This document shows, in pieces, positions 44,742-56,499 of a stretch of DNA of 64,000 bases. Each line of letters begins with the position of its first letter. Within the stretch, counting starts at the first letter, position 1. Position numbers and translations under genes: made by a program. Source of the stretch: Patellaria atrata CBS 101060. Taxonomy: Eukaryota > Ascomycota > Dothideomycetes > Patellariales > Patellariaceae. The stretch spans positions 669,462 through 733,461 of the forward strand of contig MU006093.1 in the NCBI GenBank assembly GCA_010093705.1. The letters are read 5' to 3'. Under the pieces are notes generated by a model. That model was not told where the DNA came from. It did no database searches and was given only the letters and a program-made list of their open reading frames with translations.

Positions 44742-47139
44742 TTACTGAGGTAAACCATCCCTCTTGAACAAAATTTCTCCTCCAGTAACACTGCTTGTCC
44801 CAGATTTCGTAATGCTCACAATCCCCGCTTCATGTAGATCCTTAACCAGTGAAAAAATCATACCATCGCAGCCCTTAGCAGCGAGGAAGTTGACCGTAAC
44901 CGGAAGGTACTCAGTATGATTTGTGATAGTGGACTCATACGACGCTTGACCAACTACACCGCTATTAAAAACACAGCAAAAATTATGCATGATTAGGGTA
45001 CGTACTTGGGACCACCATATCTGGCACCTCAGCAAACACCGAAAACCTGCTCGTGCCGAAGCCAAAGGGCACCCCTGGAGCCGTTCTGTACACATTGCGG
45101 TAATTTTGAGAGTCAGATGTGCTTCCTACATAGACCATCAGGCTGCTGGAGCAAGTTTCGTCATCGGGCACGAGTACTTCGCTGTTGAACCAGTCCATGA
45201 AGAGAGTTTTGTTAGCTACCGCTTCTTCGACGGTATCGGTGCTGTTGTCAGCGTAACCCCAACGGCGCAGCGGAACTGGATTCACGAAGGGTAATCGGCC
45301 GTCATGCTCCGCTGCATAGTCCGCATAAAACGGGTCACGAACAAGCCTTGTCTGCTCTTCGGTGATAATGGTTGCATAGGTCAGGTTCAAGATCTGTGTT
45401 AACGGCAGTTGATCAGGTTTTGCGGTCGCCCAAGCGGTGGTTACGTTGAAAGTTGAGACATTGGCAGAGAGAAATTTAGAGAGGGTCCCAAGGAATTCGA
45501 CTAGCATGTTGTCGCTCTCGCTCTCCGCGGTTTCCAAAGTAGGATAGCTTACAGTCAAGATAGAGGAAGGGTATTGAGATGAAACGGTGATGTTTGAGCC
45601 GTACAGTGCCTGTGCCGACTCCATCCAGAGTATTGGATCCCGAGTAAGAATGCCAGGGGTATCCAGCTGAGGGGCCAGCGGCATGACATTCTCAAGGGAA
45701 ACCAATCCATGTGACGGGCGATTGCCATAAAGACCTTGAACTTGAGAGGGGCCACGAACAGACCCACCAGTATCACTCCCAAGAGTGATATCAAGCCACT
45801 CATATGCACCCTCTCCTGCACCGGGGCCAGTAGACGACGATGAGGCATCTTGGTAACCATCTCCCCGAGGATTGAAGGGAGCGTGGTAATCAACCCAGTC
45901 CGCAGTAGCCTGTTCACCATTCGCAAATTGACTCGTTTTCATTTTTCCTACAACAACCGCTCCTGCAGCGATGAGGTTGGAGACAACAGGTCCTGTCGTG
46001 TTTGCAGGCGGGTATAGATGATACCATGCTCTATTCCCGTTGCTAGTTCGTAGGCCTGCAACGTCGTAGATGTCTTTCACTCCCAGGCGCACACCTGCCA
46101 GAGGTTTTTCTGCTGTCTTCGTGTAGTAGAGTCGCGATGGCACGGCGATACCAAGAGATTGTCCCCAAGTATTCGCCGGAAGGACGGAGAATGTCCCGTC
46201 AAAGTTCTCGATCACAGACTCACTGAAGGCAACCTGAATGTCAGAGTACAATCTATATGCCTTATAAACAGTACCAATTGCAGAAACAAAGTATGGACCA
46301 TCTGGAATTATTGAAGCAGGTTGGGCAGTAAATATGGTCGGTATGGATTCGTTTTGGTTTGATTCAAATGGATAATGAGGTCCTGGAGCTACTGTGCCAG
46401 TGTATTGGATATATAAGGCTACAGTTCACGTCAGTCTTAATACAGAAACGATCACATCCGGCAAAGTGCAATATTCAAGGCTCTAGAGAAAAATACGTGC
46501 TGAAAGAGACATAATATAGGACTCGAACTCGAACAACCCCTTTGATACATAAAGAAGAATCATCCCGGACTCATATTGACGTGAGAATTCCTAATTTACT
46601 AAAGAAAAAAGCATTACTCATTCCCCTGTTATAGCACCCTGGCCACCCCAAGGCTTACATCCAGAAGGATTCTGGTTATGTTTTATGCAAGCGGAAGTCC
46701 TATAACACGCCGAAATGATAATCTTTCAATGTCTACACGAATAAGGCAAGCGTATTGCCGTTGGACACTGTTGACCTCAAAAGGAGAGTAAATCATACAG
46801 CTCTATGTAGGTACGAATCTAGTCCAATCTAGCAGAGGAAAATGACCAAGACTCACCTTGAAGAAAACCATCCTGCCAGACATCATCCTTTTCACTATAA
46901 GTCGCCACAACTGAGTCCATATTTAAGTTAAGTTGATCCGTCTTCACCACCGTGAACGGTTTCAACCAATTGCTCCTAAACTCCACATCTTCTACTGAGA
47001 TGGTAGTAACGGGATCCGGCGGCGCATAGTAATCGATTCCGTTGAGTTCAACCGTAAACCCTGTTTGTGAAAACAAGGCATCTGTTTTGGAAAGGAAAAA
47101 AGGCAAGAGAGAAACGAAAGTTAAATTGCCGAAGCGCAT
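44742..47139 (-). CDS. Secreted amidase (amidase signature family)
   Basis: Hydrolyses amide bonds; substrate unknown. Exons 47139-46857, 46418-45006, 44953-44742 give 635 aa. Introns: 46419-46856 (438 nt, unusually long here) and 44954-45005 (GTACGT..TAG), the latter restoring DMVVPIGQASYES. The start [16 protein letters not shown] gives a signal peptide; an in-frame Met three codons upstream is also possible. The family-specific N-terminal region has [15 protein letters not shown]. The catalytic Ser-cisSer-Lys triad is visible: Lys209 in LGVKDIYDV, Ser near 288-290 in [10 protein letters not shown], and Ser314 in [11 protein letters not shown]. The C-terminal half ends with [17 protein letters not shown] and a short tail. 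GATA-type sites and CACGTG lie about 580-610 bp upstream, which could mean nitrogen control (inference). Confidence 0.92.
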
Positions 47140-48171
47140 TTTGAACATACAAGAACCGGAACCCTTGAACGACTTGACAGCAATAGCAATTGCAGCGGTC
47201 GGAGAAAGCGATTGACTGATAATAAACAGAAAGGAAGACATAATCTATTCTTATACTGTTCCCCAAGGCTGTTGTATCACTCGAGCTCCCACTTCTGACA
47301 TGTTCAAAGCTACCCATAGCTATCTACCCGCAGCTTGATCTTGCGTAGGTGGAAGTGTCCGCGAGTAATAAGGTAAGTGAGACAGGCAAAGGAAAGTGAA
47401 CAATGCGATAAGGCATCCGAATTGGTCATCAATATGGCCGGGGAGAGAAATCCTCTCAAGGGTGTGGATGCTCTCTCATCCCAGGTCCTCCCATTTCCAG
47501 AATCCTTATCCCCGAATGAGCAGGTTGGTCATTCGAATACACCTTTCTGAAGCCCCCGAAGCCCCGCGGAGCTGGAGCTCAAAGTTAAAGCAAGAGACAC
47601 TGACAGTGCAATACATAAGTTACGCGTTATTAGCGGGGAATGTAGTGTGGGATTTCCAGGAACCCGGCGTTGGGAGTTGTCAAAAGGTTTGACACGGAAC
47701 GGGACGGAAACAGCCTTATCAAGAAGTTAAAGATAAGGTCACGTGTTGTGACTGGTCGTTTACAATTCAGTACCATATTATATACACCTCAAAGGTAAGA
47801 TACCCTTATTCGAGAATCTCCAGTATAGAAGTACTAGCAACGCTCTTTACGTAGGTAGATTGTTGGTAGATGATTAGAGCTCTTAACACCCAGAGGTACT
47901 ATTAAGCTTGTCCTAAACGAGAACCACTACTTCGCAGAGAAAACCGTAAGCGATATTAGGAACAAAACCGAAACTGCGCTATTCACTCCGCTTTTACTAA
48001 GTGTATACATAGCGGAGTCCATTTACGCCCCTAAAACGCCTCATAAGATCGATTCAAACGTTCAATCGGCACCCACTTCAGTCCAATGGTCTTTTACAAC
48101 CACAAAAGCGTCAGAGACACCTCCACAGTCTCTCCCTCCAAGATACAGTAAAAATGATCCTTAATTAATCC
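47140..48171. other. Intergenic, amidase promoter
   Basis: Region upstream of the amidase gene and downstream of the INCENP gene. It holds GATA/CACGTG motifs (listed separately). The plus-strand ORF 47396-47692 has no family features. Confidence 0.5.
47715..47745. promoter_or_regulatory. Paired GATA sites and CACGTG motif upstream of amidase
   Basis: CTTATC (47715-47720) and GATAAG (47732-47737) face each other, with CACGTG at 47740-47745. Paired HGATAR sites are bound by AreA/NIT2-type nitrogen regulators in fungi, and amidase genes are classic targets. The assignment to this gene is inference from position. Confidence 0.35.
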
Positions 48172-51100
48172 TTATGAGAAACCCTGGCCATAAGTCCACC
48201 CCCCCTCCCTCATCATCCGTTCTCTCCCTTCCCTATCCTTTCTCCTCTCCTCTTCCGTCAATCGGTCGTTACCGTTCCAGTTGGCACTGCTCCCTCTATC
48301 TCTGAACCTCTTCGCCCTTTCCTTATTCTTAAATATCTCTTCCATCTGTAACGGTGCTATAGGTCCGAACACACTTTCTGGATCCACCAACTGCTGAGCA
48401 CTCAGTAATTCTCGTAACGCAGGCGAGTTCACCCAGCTGGGCGCAGCCCATTCATTCTCGCTGTCTTCGTCTTCTGAGTCAGTAGCGATTTCCGGTAAGG
48501 CAATAGTCTCGCCCGGAGTGTAACGCGGAGATGATTTCGCAGATTTACCTGCTGTCGTTGGTGCTATACCCGGTGGTCCACGTACTGGAGTCTTGTGAGT
48601 GGATTTATACGTTGATGGACCTGCTGCGGCAGGATTGGGTCCGTCTGCAAACGGAATCTTTGCGTTAGCAAACTTTGCCATGTCTGCTGTATATCCAGTC
48701 TTGGTGAGTTGTTGCATCTGATGTTGAGATGTCACAGTTTGCTTAAACATGGACTGGTTGTGTGCAGTAGCTGGTGGAGCGGGCATATAACCGTGAGTGA
48801 ATTTATTAGTTTCCTGCGAATGAGTTAGCATGCAGAGCTAGACAAGTTGAGCGTCTAAATATACCTTGCGGATGTTAGATTGACGGATAGGGGGCGCCAT
48901 GACCGAGCGACGTGTATCCTGGGACTCAATTTCTTCCTCGTTGCTCTTTCTACGCTTTGCATCTAGCTGTTGGAATGATGGTGGATTTCTTTGGGGAGCA
49001 GGTCGTGCCACAGGTTCATCATCATCGGGTTGAAACATCCGCTTCGGAGGTTTAGCAGGGTTGATCTGAGGAGTAGGTCGAACGTTCGGCTCTGGGGCAG
49101 CATTCATTCTAGATACCGGTCTAGCAGCACCCAAGTCAGCACGTTGGTGCGAAGGTGGTGCATGCATTTTTTCCTGTTGCAATGCGGAAGCCTGTACTAA
49201 ATTAGCATATATCATTTATTCTTCATGTTCTTATCTCATACCAGGTCGTTTGCCTGTCGGCTCTTGGCCTGATTTCTCTGTTGTTCCAACTTCTTCGCTT
49301 CCACAGCCGCAGCTTGTTTTTGAGCAGCCTTTTTCGTCTCCTGTGCTCTTTGTTGTTCTGCTGCCCTTCTTTCACGCTCGGCCTTACGTTCTTCCTCAAG
49401 TTTAGCCGCTCTTCTTTGCTCTTGTTCCCTTTTTAACTCGGCTTTTTTCTGTGCAGCCTTCTCTTCTTGTTCCCTTTTCTTTGCTGCTACCTCCAAGGCC
49501 TTGGGTCTTCCCCCATGTGACGAGTTTGCGGTCTTGAAACTACTCGTGGATGCCGCGCTATGTAAAGAGGCATTGCTAGCCTTGGTTGTGACAGTTGATT
49601 GTTTCGGAGGTGGTGGCGGTGGCAGTGTCTCTGAAAGTGATGAGGAGAGATTTACATTAGTTTGAGGACCATGTCCAAACTACATGCAATGTTAGCGGTG
49701 TATATGGATGGAGAAGAGAGGGACCCTACGCGTTGTGACGCCAACTTGATGGAGACTGGTGCAGGTTTGGCTTGCGGAAGTGGCTGTTTTGTGGGTTTTG
49801 CGAATCTTCTTGGTTCTCGAAGCTTTTGGGAATTCGTAGAAGGGACATTATTCTTAGGCGGAGGGGGTGGTGGCATTTCATCTGCAGATGCAATATCTTC
49901 CTCTTGAGTCGAGCTTGTTTCTGCTCTAATCTCAGCGCCTTGTCGATTTTGTGGTTGAGCAGCAGCAGCAGCGGTTTGATCTTTGGAAACAGCCTTGGAT
50001 TTTTGGACAGCTGCTTTCTGAGCTTCCTTCGCCCGAGCCTTCTCCAGGTCATCCTGGATTCGTAACCGCTCTTTTTCTGCTTGTTCTTTCCGCTTTTCCT
50101 CTCTTTCCGAAGAGCTTCGAGTCCGTCGTGGTTCATTTGCTTTTCCAGGGCTTCCTGTGGCAGTTGGAAGCTGAGGCAATTCCCGGAGGTCAAGATGAGA
50201 ATCTGGGAACCCGCCAGGAATTGTTTGCAGACCAGGCCGCTGATTACGCTTCGGACTAAATATTTCGTTCAACGATGGGCCAGGTGCAAGATCCTTTCCA
50301 CGACTCGAGGGTGACATTGCTTCCATCTTCGCTTGAGCGCTCACACCAGCGCTGCTAGCAAAAATTCCTTTCGCTGACTTCAGAACAGAGTAAAGCTTAG
50401 CTTTGGAGGCGCTCAATGGCCCATCCATATATCTCTTCCCAGCCGGGGAACCCACAGGTGTAGTCGATTCCAAAACCGATGCAAGGTTGGGATTCGATAC
50501 CGAAATTGCCTTTTTGTGTCCTGGATCTGGGGAGGTATGAGGCCTAGTTGGTGAGGCTAAAACTGAGGCAGATGACGATTTGGCATGTCCGAAGACCTGC
50601 CTCAAAGGTGAGCCTTCGCGACCAAATAACCTTGAACCGGTCGCGTGAGACTTTGGATCAAGAACGCCAAGGTTATCTTTCAAGTTAATAGTTTCCATTA
50701 TTTCTGTAGTATGGCTCTTAGTCAGTAGAGGCCTTGGATCTTGGATCGGAGCCGAAGCCGGTTTTATCGGAGCAATCCAATCCTCTTCCTCCTCATCAAC
50801 AGATTTGTTCGTAACTGTGGGCGTCAGTTCTTTAGTTACTGACACCGTTGCGACAGGTGCTAGTTCAGGAACAGGGGATACTGTTTTCAGAATTTCATTT
50901 TCTATTGCAGGCAATTGGGGATACTGTGGCTGTGAGGTCTGCGAAGTTGGATTACTAGGTATTGACTTTGACGACCTCGGTTCTTTGGATTGTCCAAGCA
51001 TGTTGATGCGCTCGTGTAATCGCTGTGTCGAAGTCTTATTGTGGATTTTAGTCGTCTCGGATTCTACACGGGGCATTACTGGCCTAAACTCTGGATTCGA

Positions 51101-52319
51101 TGTTATCTGCTCATGCTCGAGTTCATTCTCAACAGGCAGATTATTTTGATTTCCACCTAGACTCTTTCCACCAGTAAGTCGATCAAGAACGCTAGACCGG
51201 CCAGGAACGCTGAATTTGGTTTGGTCCAGGTGACTGGTACGTGAAGACCTAGCCCCCATACTCTTCTTTGTGATAGGTTCTCTTGCGGGAAGAGTCGCAA
51301 ATGTCAGACTACTTTTCCGAATCAACGGCTTAACTGGGCTGGAACCCTCTGATGGTGATCGGACACCATCAATCTCCATCATGTTCGTATCATCCACAGG
51401 ATTCATTATCGAGTCCAAGGCTGAAGCAGTCTCCGCTAAGATACTAAATTTCGGAGATGTGGCATTCTGGACTTCGTGTTCTTTCTGACCCTGCATAGAG
51501 TCCTTCATAACAATATCCACACCGTCGTCTATGGTTCTATTATCATTCTCTTGAGATTCTTGGGTAAGCTGGGCCTGTGTTTGTTTAATCATGATATCTT
51601 CTTTCGCGGAGTGGAAAGAACCATCAGTTGTGCGGCGCTCATCTTGACTGGATTCTTCCACAGCCACATTCGCTGTAGGAGGGGCTTCCTGTTGTTCTGT
51701 TGACCGTACTTGTTCATCGGTGGGCTTCGTCACAGGAACTTGGGCGGTATCGACCTCCATTTCATCTTCCGTCAAGCCGTGGTATCCAGAATCTGTAGTC
51801 GATTTGAAAACTGGTACAGGTTTCTCCCCGAGTATCACTGGGGCCGCGTTCTCCTGATCCTCGGCTACTTGGATCTGTGCTATTTGTTTGTAAAACTGTG
51901 TTTTCTGCGAGGGACTAGGAACTGCTTGTGTATTCGGAGCAAAGATATCGGTCAATGGCTAGAAAAGAAATTAGTATCTTATAGCGATGGAAATCTATTA
52001 TCGCTTACCGCGCGTGCTTCTAACGGGTTTCGCTTTCGTACGGTCCTTGGGGTCTGTCCACGTAGTTTACCGGGAGTTTTGAAAATATCTGTCACATTCC
52101 TACTGTCCTGTTAGTGGAGATAATGAGAGGCGAGGCATTTGCATACAGTTTATTTTGGTTGAAGATATCCGTCATATGCTCGTTCAGCCATTCCATCTCA
52201 TTCTTCACGGCATAACTAAACTCTTCCACTTCTTGCGCCACGAATTGATCCGCTTGCTGTCGTTCATCCAGAATCCAGTGTGCAGATCCAATCTGCGTCT
52301 TCGATCGTAGGGAAGCCAT
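48172..52319 (-). CDS. INCENP: INCENP / Sli15-like chromosomal passenger scaffold
   Basis: Scaffold of the chromosomal passenger complex that anchors and activates Aurora kinase at centromeres and the spindle. Six exons: 52319-52147, 52102-52009, 51958-49730, 49679-49242, 49191-48865, 48813-48172, together 1300 aa. All five introns are 44-51 nt. The N-terminus (VEEFSYAVKNEMEWLNEHMTDIF) is the centromere/Survivin-Borealin-binding part. A long Ser/Thr/Pro-rich disordered middle follows. Then comes a region of Lys/Glu/Arg-rich helix (about residues 880-975: AELKREQEQRRAAKLEEERK), the single-alpha-helix or microtubule-binding segment. The C-terminus carries the IN-box for Aurora binding (about 1191-1300): LPEIATDSEDED, APSWVNSPALRELLSAQQLV, VFGPIAPLQMEEIF and a final EGGW. 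The exon 4 to 5 junction uses the second acceptor (ACAG at 49192-49195) to keep ASALQQEKMHAP. Confidence 0.92.
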
Positions 52320-52714
52320 TGTTAAACTTCTCTCGGTGACGGATACACGCGTCAGTATGGTATGGGTGAGGCGGGACAGCTCTCTTAAGCGGCGAGATGA
52401 ATATACTACCTGTACATGGTAGATACAAAGAGCGTTAAAGATGCGACCGGCCGGTGGCTGTTGACGATGCGTGGAGTTGTTAGTGTTTTGATGTCGTTTG
52501 TTTGGGGTTGCTTAACCGCGTCGGGTCCCGCTAGATTTCGGTTGTGCACAGACCACACAGGATTATCGGATCCTTCCGCTACAAAATAGAACTACAAAAA
52601 CCTCAAGCCAACAGCATTAGATTCACCTTATAGGGTACTACAGGACAACTCACTATTCTACTAATGATAAGAAATTTACAATCGCTCTGAAGCCTCTGTC
52701 CGATATATGATACA
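52320..52714. promoter_or_regulatory. Shared divergent promoter, INCENP and acyl-CoA dehydrogenase genes
   Basis: 395 bp separate the two ATGs, so both promoters must lie here. No clear TATA box. A GC-rich stretch GACCGGCCGGTGG lies near 52443-52455. Confidence 0.5.
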
Positions 52715-54436
52715 ATGGCTGCAAGATACCCGGTATTGGGAATCCTCTCACATCTCCGCTTCCCTCCATTCCCCCATCCCATCTCTTTAACTTCAAGATA
52801 CTTCTCCGTATCAGTACCTAGACGGATCATGGAAATGTCAGGCTTCACAGAGGATCAACTCTCAGTACGAGAAGCTATAACGAAAATATGTTCAAACTTC
52901 CCCGACGTGCGACTATACTGAATCATAGCATTGATGTGAGTTAATTTGATTCAGGAGTACTGGGCCGAACGCGATGAGTCTGGAGAGTATCCCCATGAGC
53001 TTCATGCTGCTTTGGCTAAGGATGGATGGATAGGGATTGCATTACCAGAAGAGCTTGGAGGTGCTAACTTGGGCATTTCCGAAGCCACCATGATGATGCA
53101 TACTATTTCAGAGTACGCCAAACCTTTGCTAGACTATGCTCATTATTAATCAAGTTATAATATTAGGAGTGGCGCTGGGATAGCTGGTGCTCAAACAATG
53201 CATGCCAATGTCTATGCAACTCAGGTAACGTAAATGGTATATGTCCAATGATTAGTTTCCAATTGAGAAATCCATAGCCCATCGCAAAATTCGCGACTTT
53301 AGAACAATGTAGAAGGTTCCTTCCAGACTTGATTTCGGGTAAAACGAGAGTTTGCTTTGGGGTGTACGTTTTTAAAACTTTTGTAGCCATCTTCCTATAA
53401 CTCATCTGGTATCAGAACAGAACCCAACACCGGCTTAGAAACACTCAAACTACGCACGGTGGCGAAACGTGACGGGGATTTTTACTATATAAGCGGTCAA
53501 AAGATGTCAGTCTTTTTATAGCCGTTAAATCTTCTTGTTCTCATTTAGTGATAGATGGATCACATCTGCTCAAGTTACCTCAAAGATGGTCCTTCTTGCA
53601 AGAACCACGCCCCTTGAAGATGTGAAAAAGAAGTCTGACGGTCTATCGCTGTTCTTTATCGACCTCGATAAGAGCGCAACCGGACTAGAACTTAAAAAGA
53701 TTAAGAAAATGGGCGGTAGAGCTGTAGATGCGAATGAAGTTTTTTTCGATAATTATAAAATACCAGCTGATTCATTGATTGGAACGGAGGGAGAAGGATT
53801 CAAGATCGTACGTGTATCTTCTCCCTCGATCTTAAGGACTCAATACCAATTCTTCAGGTACTTCATGGTATGAATGCAGAACGCTGTCTCCTCGCTGGCG
53901 AAGCACTTGGACTTGGATATGCTGCGTTGACCCGTGCTTCCGATTATGCTCGTGATCGAGTAGTATTTGGTCGGGCTATTGGACAGAACCAGGGTATCCA
54001 ACATCCTCTTGCCGCTTCGTTTATGAATCTAGAGGCCGCAAAATTAGCAACGTATCATGCAGCAAGGTTGTTTGACGCAAGCGTAAAGGATGAGACTATT
54101 ACACCACACTCTGTCGGGGTTGCTTGTAATTCAGCTAAATATTTGGCAGCAGAGGCTGCCTTTACAGCTTGTGAGCGAGCGGTTAGCAATTCCCATTTTC
54201 CCCGATTCTTCAATAGGCCACTAACACAACCAAGCTTCTCGCTCATGGAGGAATGGGTTATGCGCAGGAATATCATGTTGAGCGGTATCTCAGAGAATGC
54301 TTTGTACCGCGAATTGCTCCTATTAGCCGCGTAAGTCCTCTAATTTAATCATCAAAATCAGGCTGATATATTGAGATAGGAAATGATATTGAATTATATC
54401 GGGGAGAAAGTGTTGAGACTCCCGCGTAGCTACTAA
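52715..54436 (+). CDS. Acyl-CoA dehydrogenase
   Basis: FAD-dependent dehydrogenase of fatty-acid or branched-chain acyl-CoA oxidation. Nine exons: 52715-52906, 52955-53112, 53167-53224, 53278-53363, 53416-53505, 53549-53807, 53858-54181, 54235-54330, 54380-54436, giving 439 aa; all introns are 43-54 nt. The first 35 residues are Arg/Ser-rich without acids (RYFSVSVPRR), compatible with a mitochondrial presequence; a Met at about residue 39 is an alternative start. Visible: ALAKDGWIGIALPEELGGANLG, the FAD/substrate loop CFGVTEPNTGLETLKLRT, GQKIWITSAQ (rejoined across an intron), the central helix MNAERCLLAGEALGLGYAAL with the ER position used as catalytic base in IVD-type enzymes, GRAIGQNQGIQHPLA, and HGGMGYAQEYHVERYLRE. 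The intron before HGGMG ends in AAG with a CTAAC branch, an unusual but frame-required acceptor. Without splicing it looks broken; it is not. Confidence 0.93.
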
Positions 54437-54903
54437 ATTCTCTGGTAGCTTATATCAAATGACACATGACTGTGGTACTCAGCTGATGGTTCCCAATCTG
54501 ATAACGACTGTCCACATGGCTGTTTGTTGACATCACATGCCACCCTCCCGCCCAAGGACCTGTTTATTTAATGCTTCCCCCCTCCCACACCGTTCCTTGC
54601 TCTTGACCGTTTACCATTTGATTTCTTTTGCAACTCTACCCTATTCAAACTACTCAGACACTAACAGTAAGTTCTCACCGTACATTTTATACTCACTTAT
54701 CATCTAGATCAGGCACATTCCTCAAGCTTAATTGAGACGCAAACATAGGTGCAATTGGAGCAAGAATTCTCAAAATGCGTCGAACCGCATACGCGTCATA
54801 CGATACGTTTCGATCACCATGCTTAGAAAACCCAGCGTATCTTCCTTGGATTAGAGAAACGTTCGCAATCACGAGCAGAGTCGGCCAGGATTAGCTATAT
54901 TCT
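54437..54903. other. Intergenic upstream of hypothetical gene
   Basis: Pyrimidine-rich stretch (54540-54660), promoter-like, with a possible 5' UTR intron donor (GTAAGTT at 54668). No protein-like frame. Confidence 0.4.
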
Positions 54904-55599
54904 ATGGATGCAACGCTCTACCTTGTTTATCAGAAAACCCCAATCAACCATGTCATGCCTAAACACACTTCTACGAATATACGTCGAACCGATGGATTAT
55001 TTGTAACCAATTTGACTAAAGTTAGCGTATTCACCATGTGTATCATCGAGTGGTACAAATGCAGCTGCAAAGCAGAAATCAGGAAAGATATTACGAAATG
55101 CAAACTCGCACAAGAAAGCAGCAGTTTCATGGGGATCTGCGTAAGAAGAGAGCTGAATCCGCAGCTACTGGAGGGAGAAGGTCCCTGTGGAGAATGCAAG
55201 ATGGAGAGACTAGGTTGGAGGAATGAGCTTGCTGAGTTTCGGTCAAGGGCGAATATCCCAGAGTCAGGGGAGGGCATCAACAACTCACCATGCCCGCGAT
55301 TCGCCGTAAAAGACAATAAAGCTGACGGTACCGCAACAATTGCTACACTCCTGTCGAATGTACGCTGCGAAACTCCTCTCCTCTTCCCTGTACGTCCAGC
55401 ATATGTTCCTCAACCAACGGCGCATCCAAGTCTTCGGATTTGGATCGGAAACTACGGGTATGTGGCTGTTTGGGAGGGGGCCATCATCACCAAGAAGAGC
55501 TTCCGCGAGCTGAGGATGAACGGCAAAGAGCAAGAAGAGGAGGACGATGACCTTCTCGACGACAATCACAGCGTCGAGAGCGACGAGCTGTACAAATAA
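54904..55599 (+). CDS. Hypothetical protein with MCIIEWYKCSC-type N-terminal motif
   Basis: Open frame of 231 codons from ATG 54904, or 187 from ATG 55036, which I prefer because MCIIEWYKCSCKAEIRKDITKC resembles the start of many short fungal proteins with a Tyr-x-Cys-x-Cys pattern (zinc-binding-like, function unknown). Cysteines also occur in GICVRREL and GPCGECKMERLG, suggesting a small Cys cluster. The C-terminus is very acidic (EEEDDDLLDDNHSVESDE). No transmembrane segment or signal peptide is evident. A tandem neighbour of the acyl-CoA dehydrogenase on the same strand, with no functional link visible. Confidence 0.6.
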   Translation: MDATLYLVYQKTPINHVMPKHTSTNIRRTDGLFVTNLTKVSVFTMCIIEWYKCSCKAEIRKDITKCKLAQESSSFMGICVRRELNPQLLEGEGPCGECKMERLGWRNELAEFRSRANIPESGEGINNSPCPRFAVKDNKADGTATIATLLSNVRCETPLLFPVRPAYVPQPTAHPSLRIWIGNYGYVAVWEGAIITKKSFRELRMNGKEQEEEDDDLLDDNHSVESDELYK

Positions 55600-56499
55600 G
55601 CTCGCGCTACTGGCGCCAATCCTGGTAGATTAGGGTTCTTTGGGGGGACGTTTATGGGGGAGTTCACGCTGTGAATGGATTGATGTGGATTGGCATTCTT
55701 TGAATGGCCTGGGAATTTGGCGTTGGGGAGGGGGGAGGATTCATCTCATTATCTGTACTAATTAATGACTGCGGAGGAATATCACCTTAGGCAACTGAAA
55801 TCAAATTTTGCCGAAAGCATCAAACAATGACTGTTCACTAGGCGTTACCTGTTCTACGTGATATTATCCCCTTCCCAGTGTATCTATATTGAGAGGGTAA
55901 CCACGACCTAGGAATAACCGTACACACGTATCAAAGACTGGGGACTTATCAGATTTGCATATTATGCATTCGCCGTAATTTTTCACCCATGGTAGGGTTC
56001 CTCCATACTGCACGCTCCCTCTGAAGACAGTCTCCAACTCCTCTGTATAGGATGGAGGAAATGTATGCGAGATTCCGATTATTCGTACGCCTTTGACCGT
56101 ACCAGAAGGGAGATCGACTGAAAACGTAGGGCTAACAGGTTATAGTAGTTATTTTGTAAGTGTATAAAAACGAAAAATGCCAATTCCGACAAAGGTGATA
56201 ATTCGGACTCAATAGCATGTCGATTCATGTTAAGCAAGTGTGCAAGGCGTAGGGATGCAGACCCAGCAGGAAAGGTGATAGATAGACTTGGAAGTCCAAA
56301 CCGACGAAAAGGGGAAGCAGTCGCGCTAACACGTGATGTCGCGACTTTTGGTACCTAAATCCCCTTTTATTATGGTATGTCCGGCGGAGCGACCTAGAAG
56401 GAAAAACACGGCATCACATCTATTATCTATAATCTATTATCTATCTCCATTATCCATTACCATCGCCCTGTTATTAGCACATGTGCTGTTTCTGTCATT
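55600..56499. other. Intergenic upstream of dioxygenase gene
   Basis: 0.9 kb, no gene supported. CACGTG lies at 56331-56336. A CTATTATCTATAATCTATTATC direct repeat near 56420 is a minor low-complexity patch. Confidence 0.45.

Noticed and set aside
49726-50193. 155-codon minus-strand ORF and plus-strand ORFs within 49.7-52.1 kb
   Set aside because: They are shadows in other frames of the INCENP coding exon.
52907-54436. Acyl-CoA dehydrogenase as a frameshifted pseudogene
   Set aside because: The raw frame breaks repeatedly, but every break coincides with a 43-54 nt GT..AG intron, and the spliced frame is complete.
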